Below are positions 59,165 to 64,000 of a stretch of DNA of 64,000 nt, piece after piece. Both the position numbers and the translations under genes were made by a program. Origin of the DNA: Vibrio coralliilyticus (GTDB lineage Bacteria > Pseudomonadota > Gammaproteobacteria > Enterobacterales > Vibrionaceae); the NCBI RefSeq assembly GCF_024449095.1, contig NZ_CP024627.1, forward strand, positions 2,480,001-2,544,000. The letters are read 5' to 3'. The notes under the pieces are model-generated. The model was not told the DNA's origin, ran no database searches, and saw only the letters and a list, made by a program, of their open reading frames with translations. Position 1 is the first letter of the stretch; every line of letters begins with the position of its first letter.

Positions 59165-59262
59165 TTGTTTGACTCCTTATAAGAGAAACGGAAATAGCAC
59201 ATGACTCTGTTTAAGAGCGCATCGACTATGGCCATTTAAAAAACTATTAGCAGGAAAAAACA

Positions 59263-59288
59263 ATGGCTGACTCTTGCGAGCCAGCCAT
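59263..59288 (-). terminator. Rho-independent terminator of the nqr operon
   Basis: 11-bp stem ATGGCTGGCTC/GAGTCAGCCAT (one G-U) closed by a GCAA tetraloop, followed by TTGTTTTTTCC on the minus strand. It separates nqrF from apbE. Confidence 0.9.
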
Positions 59289-59309
59289 ATATTTCAATCA
59301 CTTAGGGGG

Positions 59310-60533
59310 TTAACCACCAAAGTCATCGAGTAGGATGTTTTCATCCTCAACACCAAGATCTTTTAGCATGCCGATAACAGCAGCGTTCATCATCGGTGGA
59401 CCACACATGTAGTACTCACAATCTTCAGGCGCTTCGTGATCCTTCAGGTAGTTTTCATACAATACGTTGTGGATGAAACCAGTGTAGCCATCCCAGTTAT
59501 CTTCTGGCATAGGATCCGATAGAGCACAATGCCATACGAAGTTATCGTTCTCTTCTTGAAGCATATCAAAATCTTCTACATAGAACATTTCACGCTTAGA
59601 ACGAGCACCGTACCAGAAAGACATCTTACGAGAAGACTTCAGACGCTTAAGCTGATCGAAGATATGAGAACGCATCGGCGCCATACCTGCACCACCACCA
59701 ACGAAAACCATTTCGTTGTCAGTGTCTTTCGCGAAGAACTCACCGAATGGACCAGAAATCGTACACTTATCACCTTCTTTCAAAGACCAAATGTACGAAG
59801 ACATAATACCAGGTGGTACGTCTGGGTTATTTGGCGGCGGCGTAGCGATACGGACGTTCAGCATGATAATGCCTTCTTCTTCCGGGTAGTTCGCCATTGA
59901 GTACGCACGGATCGTCTCTTCATTGACCTTAGACTCATAACGGAACAGGTTGAACTTGTCCCAGTCTTCACGGTATTCCTCAGGGATATCGTAGTCTGCG
60001 TATTTCACGTGGTGAACTGGCGCTTCAATCTGGATGTAGCCACCAGCACGGAAAGGTACTGATTCGCCATCTGGGATTTGTAGCTTAAGTTCTTTGATGA
60101 ATGTTGCCTTGTTATCATTAGAGATAACCGTACATTCCCACTTTTTAACGCCGAAGATTTCTTCAGGAAGCTCGATGTCCATGTCAGTTTTCATCGCAAC
60201 CTGACACGCTAGACGCTCACCTTCACGCGCTTCACCTTTAGTAATATGGTCAAGCTCGGTAGGTAGAATGTCACCACCACCTGATTTAACTTTTACGCGA
60301 CACTGGCCACATGAGCCACCGCCACCACAAGCAGAAGATACGAATACGCCAGCACCAGCTAGAGCACTCAGCAGCTTACCGCCCGGTTGTGTAACGATCG
60401 CCAGATTAGGGTCGTCGTTCACAGAAATTGTAATGTCACCTGTTGGTACAAGCTTAGACTTAGCGAAAAGAATCACTAGTACTAGCGCAAGTACGATCAG
60501 AGTAAACATCACTACACCAAGAATAATGTCCAT
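59310..60533 (-). CDS. nqrF: Na+-translocating NADH:quinone reductase subunit F
   Basis: The NADH-oxidising input subunit. The 407 residues have one N-terminal membrane segment, a 2Fe-2S ferredoxin domain ([10 protein letters not shown] plus RLACQV), an FAD-binding domain with RAYSMANYP and an NADH-binding domain with [14 protein letters not shown] and [16 protein letters not shown]. Electrons pass from NADH to FAD, then to the 2Fe-2S centre and onward to NqrC and NqrB. V. cholerae NqrF is 408 residues. Confidence 0.98.
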   Translation of the reverse strand: MDIILGVVMFTLIVLALVLVILFAKSKLVPTGDITISVNDDPNLAIVTQPGGKLLSALAGAGVFVSSACGGGGSCGQCRVKVKSGGGDILPTELDHITKGEAREGERLACQVAMKTDMDIELPEEIFGVKKWECTVISNDNKATFIKELKLQIPDGESVPFRAGGYIQIEAPVHHVKYADYDIPEEYREDWDKFNLFRYESKVNEETIRAYSMANYPEEEGIIMLNVRIATPPPNNPDVPPGIMSSYIWSLKEGDKCTISGPFGEFFAKDTDNEMVFVGGGAGMAPMRSHIFDQLKRLKSSRKMSFWYGARSKREMFYVEDFDMLQEENDNFVWHCALSDPMPEDNWDGYTGFIHNVLYENYLKDHEAPEDCEYYMCGPPMMNAAVIGMLKDLGVEDENILLDDFGG

Positions 60534-60566
60534 TGACTATTCCTTAATTGTTGCGGTTTACCCGAC

Positions 60567-61163
60567 TTACAGTTGAACACCAGAGAAAGACATAAAGCCC
60601 AACGCCATAAGACCTACAGTGATGAACGTGATACCAAGACCACGTAGACCCGGAGGCACATCTGAGTACTTCATCTTCTCACGGATACCTGCAAGAGCAA
60701 CGATAGCCAGCATCCAGCCCACGCCAGAGCCGAAGCCGTAAACGACTGATTCAGCAAAGCTGTAGTCACGTTGCACCATGAAAGATACACCACCGAAGAT
60801 CGCACAGTTTACTGTGATCAGCGGTAGGAAGATACCTAACGCGTTGTACAGAGGAGGGAAGAAGCGGTCAAGGACCATTTCTAGGATCTGTACAAGTGCT
60901 GCAATGACACCGATAAAGGTGATGAAGTTTAGGAAGCTAAGATCAACACCTTCAAGCAAAGCGTTTTCTCTCAGAACCAGGTTGTATACCAAGTTGTTCA
61001 CAGGTACTGCGATAGTCAGTACCACAACAACAGCAACACCAAGGCCGAAAGACGTCTTAACTTTCTTAGATACCGCAAGGAATGTACACATACCTAAGAA
61101 GAAAGACAGAGCCATGTTTTCGATGAAAATCGATTTAACTAATAGACTAATGTAATGTTCCAT
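60567..61163 (-). CDS. nqrE: Na+-translocating NADH:quinone reductase subunit E
   Basis: Integral membrane subunit of 198 residues with six predicted helices. It pairs with NqrD around an iron centre; the conserved Cys of the half-helix motifs appear in [11 protein letters not shown] and NCAIFGGV. It lies 8 nt after nqrD and 33 nt before nqrF. The sequence is almost invariant in vibrios. Confidence 0.97.
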   Translation of the reverse strand: MEHYISLLVKSIFIENMALSFFLGMCTFLAVSKKVKTSFGLGVAVVVVLTIAVPVNNLVYNLVLRENALLEGVDLSFLNFITFIGVIAALVQILEMVLDRFFPPLYNALGIFLPLITVNCAIFGGVSFMVQRDYSFAESVVYGFGSGVGWMLAIVALAGIREKMKYSDVPPGLRGLGITFITVGLMALGFMSFSGVQL

Positions 61164-61170
61164 GACGTCC

Positions 61171-61803
61171 TTACTCCTTCGCTTCTACTTGCTCTGGTTT
61201 CAGAATACGGATTGCCCAGATTAGGAAGCCGATTAGGAAGAATGCAGATGGGGCAAGCAGCATCAAACCGTTAGGCTGATACCAACCACCATTGCTCACT
61301 AGAGGTAGAACTTCTAGGCCAAACAGTTTGCCGGAGCCAAACAGTTCGCGGAAGAAACCCACAGTGATAAGAACGAAACCGTAACCAAGACCGTTACCAA
61401 TACCATCAATAAGAGACGGCATAGGCGCTGATTTCATAGCGAATGCTTCAGCACGACCCATTACGATACAGTTCGTAATGATCAGACCTACGAATACCGA
61501 TAACTGCTTAGAGATATCGTATAGGTATGCTTTTAGCACTTGGTCTACCACAATTACTAGAGATGCGATGATCGCCATCTGAACGATGATACGCACACTG
61601 TTAGGAATGTGGTTACGGATTAGAGAAACAGAGAAGTTAGACAAGGCCGTAACGAATGTTACTGCCAGCGTCATTACAAATGCTGTCTCTAGTTTAGTTG
61701 TTACTGCCAATGCAGAACAGACACCAAGAACCTGAAGCGCAATCGGGTTGTTATCCAACACCGGCGCTAAAATGCTCTTTTTAATGTTTTGTGCGCTAGA
61801 CAT
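61171..61803 (-). CDS. nqrD: Na+-translocating NADH:quinone reductase subunit D
   Basis: Integral membrane subunit of 210 residues, homologous to NqrE, with six helices; it supplies its share of the Cys ligands (GVCSALAV and [12 protein letters not shown]). Its start ATG overlaps the nqrC stop by one base (TAATG-type), so translation is coupled. Confidence 0.97.
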   Translation of the reverse strand: MSSAQNIKKSILAPVLDNNPIALQVLGVCSALAVTTKLETAFVMTLAVTFVTALSNFSVSLIRNHIPNSVRIIVQMAIIASLVIVVDQVLKAYLYDISKQLSVFVGLIITNCIVMGRAEAFAMKSAPMPSLIDGIGNGLGYGFVLITVGFFRELFGSGKLFGLEVLPLVSNGGWYQPNGLMLLAPSAFFLIGFLIWAIRILKPEQVEAKE

Positions 61804-62573
61804 TAGTTCAGACCTCCGTCACGAACTTTTGCTAGGAACGGACCAAAGCCCATATCGCCTAACCAGAAGTCGAATGTACCTTGAACACCGTTACCAGTTA
61901 GTGTTGCACCTGAAAGGCCATCGATACCATGCTCTGAACCTTCTGGAGCGCCACCTTTAACAATCTTAATTGCTGGCTTGTGGTTGTCGTCAAACAGTTT
62001 CTTGCCGACCCACTGAGCACGCCATGATGGGTTCTCAACTTCACCACCCAGTCCAGGTGTTTCACCTTGCTCGTAGTAAGTGATACCTGACACTGTGTTG
62101 CCGTCAGTTTCAACCGCAACGAATGCGTACATCATAGACCATAGACCTGTACCGTGTACTGGAAGGATGATCTTAGAAACGGCATCGCCTTCTTTCACTA
62201 GGTAAACAACACCTGTGTTAGCTCGACGAATGATCTTTGCTTTGTCTTCTTCAGCCGTTAGCTTGATTGACTCAGCTGGATCTTTCGCAGCTTTACGCTG
62301 ATCGTAAGTTGCTGCATCACCCTCAACAAAGTCACCAGTGCTGAAGTCGACTAAGCGAGGTTCAATGTACTCTGCAAAGAGCTCAGGTACTTTCTTACCA
62401 GCAGCATCAACACCTGCTACTTCAACGATCTTGGTTTGCTTATCTAGTACAGCGTTCGCTTTTTGTTTGTCACGTAGACCTACAGCTGCTGTTGATACGA
62501 TGATTGAACAAACAAGGCTCAACCCGATAACAACACCCAGCGTCTTTTTAATGCTGTCGTTATTACTTGCCAT
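61803..62573 (-). CDS. nqrC: Na+-translocating NADH:quinone reductase subunit C
   Basis: Peripheral subunit of 256 residues with one N-terminal membrane segment and a periplasmic FMN domain. The motif [10 protein letters not shown] near residue 222 holds the Thr to which ApbE attaches FMN. It takes electrons from NqrF via the iron centre and passes them to NqrB. It overlaps nqrB by 11 nt. Confidence 0.97.
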   Translation of the reverse strand: MASNNDSIKKTLGVVIGLSLVCSIIVSTAAVGLRDKQKANAVLDKQTKIVEVAGVDAAGKKVPELFAEYIEPRLVDFSTGDFVEGDAATYDQRKAAKDPAESIKLTAEEDKAKIIRRANTGVVYLVKEGDAVSKIILPVHGTGLWSMMYAFVAVETDGNTVSGITYYEQGETPGLGGEVENPSWRAQWVGKKLFDDNHKPAIKIVKGGAPEGSEHGIDGLSGATLTGNGVQGTFDFWLGDMGFGPFLAKVRDGGLN

Positions 62574-63807
62574 AGCGTGCTTGTCTCCGCTTGATGTTCT
62601 TCTCGATAACTAAGTGGTCGAACAGAGGTGCAAACAGGTTCGCGAATAGAATCGCCAGCATCATACCTTCTGGGTACGCTGGGTTCACTACACGAATAAG
62701 TACACACATTACGCCGATTAACGCGCCGTACCACCATTTACCCTTATTAGTAAATGAAGCAGATACTGGGTCTGTCGCCATAAAGAACATACCGAATGCA
62801 AAACCACCTAACACTAAGTGCCAATGCCATGGCATGTTGAACATTGGATTGGTATCAGAACCGATAACGTTGAACAGCGTTGCTGTTGCAATCATACCGA
62901 TCATCACACCAGCAATGATGCGCCACGATGCAATTCGCATATATACGATCATCGCTGCACCGATCATTAGAGCCAGTGTCGATACTTCACCAATTGATCC
63001 TGGGATGTTACCGATGAATGCATCCATCCAAGTGATAGGAGCGCCTGTCACTGTATTGACTAGTGCACCGTTACCACCTTGTGCCCATTGGCTAAGCGCC
63101 GTTGCACCAGAGAAACCGTCAGCTGCTGTCCAAACCACGTCACCCGAGATTTGCGCTGGGTAAGCGAAGAATAGGAAAGCACGGCCAGCCAGTGCAGGGT
63201 TAAGGAAGTTACGACCTGTACCACCGAAGATCTCTTTTGCAACCACAACACCAAAGGTAATACCTAGTGCGGCTTGCCATAGAGGAAGGGTTGGTGGAAC
63301 AATCAGTGCAAATAGGATAGAAGTAACAAAGAAACCTTCATTAACTTCGTGCTTACGCACCATACAGAACAGTACTTCCCAGAAACCACCAACAATGAAC
63401 ACTGTTGCGTAGATAGGTAGGAAGTAAGTCGCACCTAAGATCATTTTGCTGCCGACACCTGCATCAGGGGCAATAGTGCCGCCTAACATTTCTGTCAGCC
63501 AATAATGCCAGTTACCTGCCACTATTGCTGCTAGCTGATCACCAGCATACATATGGTTAAGTGCTGCAATCGCTTGGCCACCCGCGTTGTACATACCCCA
63601 GAACATTGCTGGGAATACCGCGAACCAAACCATGATCATGATACGTTTTAAATCAACGCTATCACGAACGTGTGAGCTTTTCTTTGTAATAAGACCTGGA
63701 GTGTAGAAAACTGTTGCTACAGCTTCATACAAAGCAAACCATTTCTCATGTTTGCCACCAGGCTCAAAGTGATGCTCGATGTCTTCAAGAAACTTTTTAA
63801 GAGCCAT
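62563..63807 (-). CDS. nqrB: Na+-translocating NADH:quinone reductase subunit B
   Basis: The large membrane subunit (414 residues, about ten helices), which carries the sodium path, covalent FMN, riboflavin and the ubiquinone site. The motif [12 protein letters not shown] near residue 233 holds the FMN-linked Thr. It lies 5 nt after nqrA. It shows high codon bias, as do all the nqr genes here. Confidence 0.97.
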   Translation of the reverse strand: MALKKFLEDIEHHFEPGGKHEKWFALYEAVATVFYTPGLITKKSSHVRDSVDLKRIMIMVWFAVFPAMFWGMYNAGGQAIAALNHMYAGDQLAAIVAGNWHYWLTEMLGGTIAPDAGVGSKMILGATYFLPIYATVFIVGGFWEVLFCMVRKHEVNEGFFVTSILFALIVPPTLPLWQAALGITFGVVVAKEIFGGTGRNFLNPALAGRAFLFFAYPAQISGDVVWTAADGFSGATALSQWAQGGNGALVNTVTGAPITWMDAFIGNIPGSIGEVSTLALMIGAAMIVYMRIASWRIIAGVMIGMIATATLFNVIGSDTNPMFNMPWHWHLVLGGFAFGMFFMATDPVSASFTNKGKWWYGALIGVMCVLIRVVNPAYPEGMMLAILFANLFAPLFDHLVIEKNIKRRQARYGK

Positions 63808-63812
63808 GAAAA

Positions 63813-64000
<188 letters not shown>

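Overview
The window is a chromosomal segment of a gammaproteobacterium, almost certainly a Vibrio (Vibrionaceae). Evidence: the complete tail of a Na+-pumping NADH:quinone reductase operon (nqr) followed by apbE and nqrM, a crl-frsA-gpt block, a secreted chitinase, moderate GC, and a gene order that, as I remember it, follows V. cholerae chromosome 1 from gloB to nqrA. I cannot fix the species. It is mostly a core housekeeping region: no tRNA, rRNA, CRISPR array, prophage or insertion sequence was seen.

Layout. 1-3.7 kb: 3' end of gloB, mltD, a YIP1-family membrane protein and a convergent YafD-like phosphoesterase. 3.7-5.9 kb (minus): PII protein glnB, a small cytochrome c, tilS. 5.9-25.3 kb (minus): the envelope/translation superoperon, in transcription order rpsB-tsf-pyrH-frr-uppS-cdsA-dxr-rseP-bamA-skp-lpxD-fabZ-lpxA-lpxB-rnhB-dnaE-accA. 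25.7-29.9 kb (plus): map, glnD and yaeH. 29.9-38.7 kb (minus): nrdR-ribD-ribE-ribBX-ribH-nusB-thiL-pgpA for riboflavin and thiamine cofactors, preceded by proB-proA. 38.8-42.6 kb (minus): crl, frsA, gpt and a purine permease. 42.6-43.6 kb: a 1-kb gap holding what looks like a dual-function small RNA gene. 43.6-47.8 kb (plus): pepD and a rimB/rimK/aminoacylase cassette. 47.8-52.1 kb: an NSS-family transporter with a TrpR operator, divergent from a modular chitinase. 52.1-57.9 kb: YggN-like protein, GreA/B-like protein, RecQ-family helicase, dinB with an SOS box, and a REC-REC-GGDEF regulator. 57.9-64 kb (minus): nqrM, apbE, nqrF-E-D-C-B and the 3' end of nqrA.

How the genes work together. The large minus-strand block supplies ribosome parts and recycling (rpsB, tsf, frr), UMP (pyrH), isoprenoid precursor and carrier (dxr, uppS), phospholipid precursor (cdsA), outer-membrane protein assembly and its stress sensing (bamA, skp, rseP), lipid A (lpxD, lpxA, lpxB, fabZ), malonyl-CoA (accA) and replication (dnaE, rnhB). 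GlnD and its substrate GlnB are both here and form the nitrogen signalling pair. ApbE attaches FMN to SGAT motifs that are visible in NqrB and NqrC, and NqrM helps mature the iron centre, so the 3' end of the window is a whole biogenesis module for the sodium pump.

The most interesting non-coding signals are (1) a 28-codon ORF with a strong ribosome site, an upstream CRP site, a C-rich stretch and a rho-independent terminator between the purine permease and pepD, which fits the CRP-repressed dual-function RNA VcdRP described in V. cholerae; (2) a perfect TrpR palindrome in front of the NSS transporter; (3) a PurR box in front of the purine permease; and (4) a 130-bp inverted-repeat element upstream of nrdR. 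Many terminators sit inside the supposed operons, several with stems that are perfect only when G-U pairs of the coding direction are counted.
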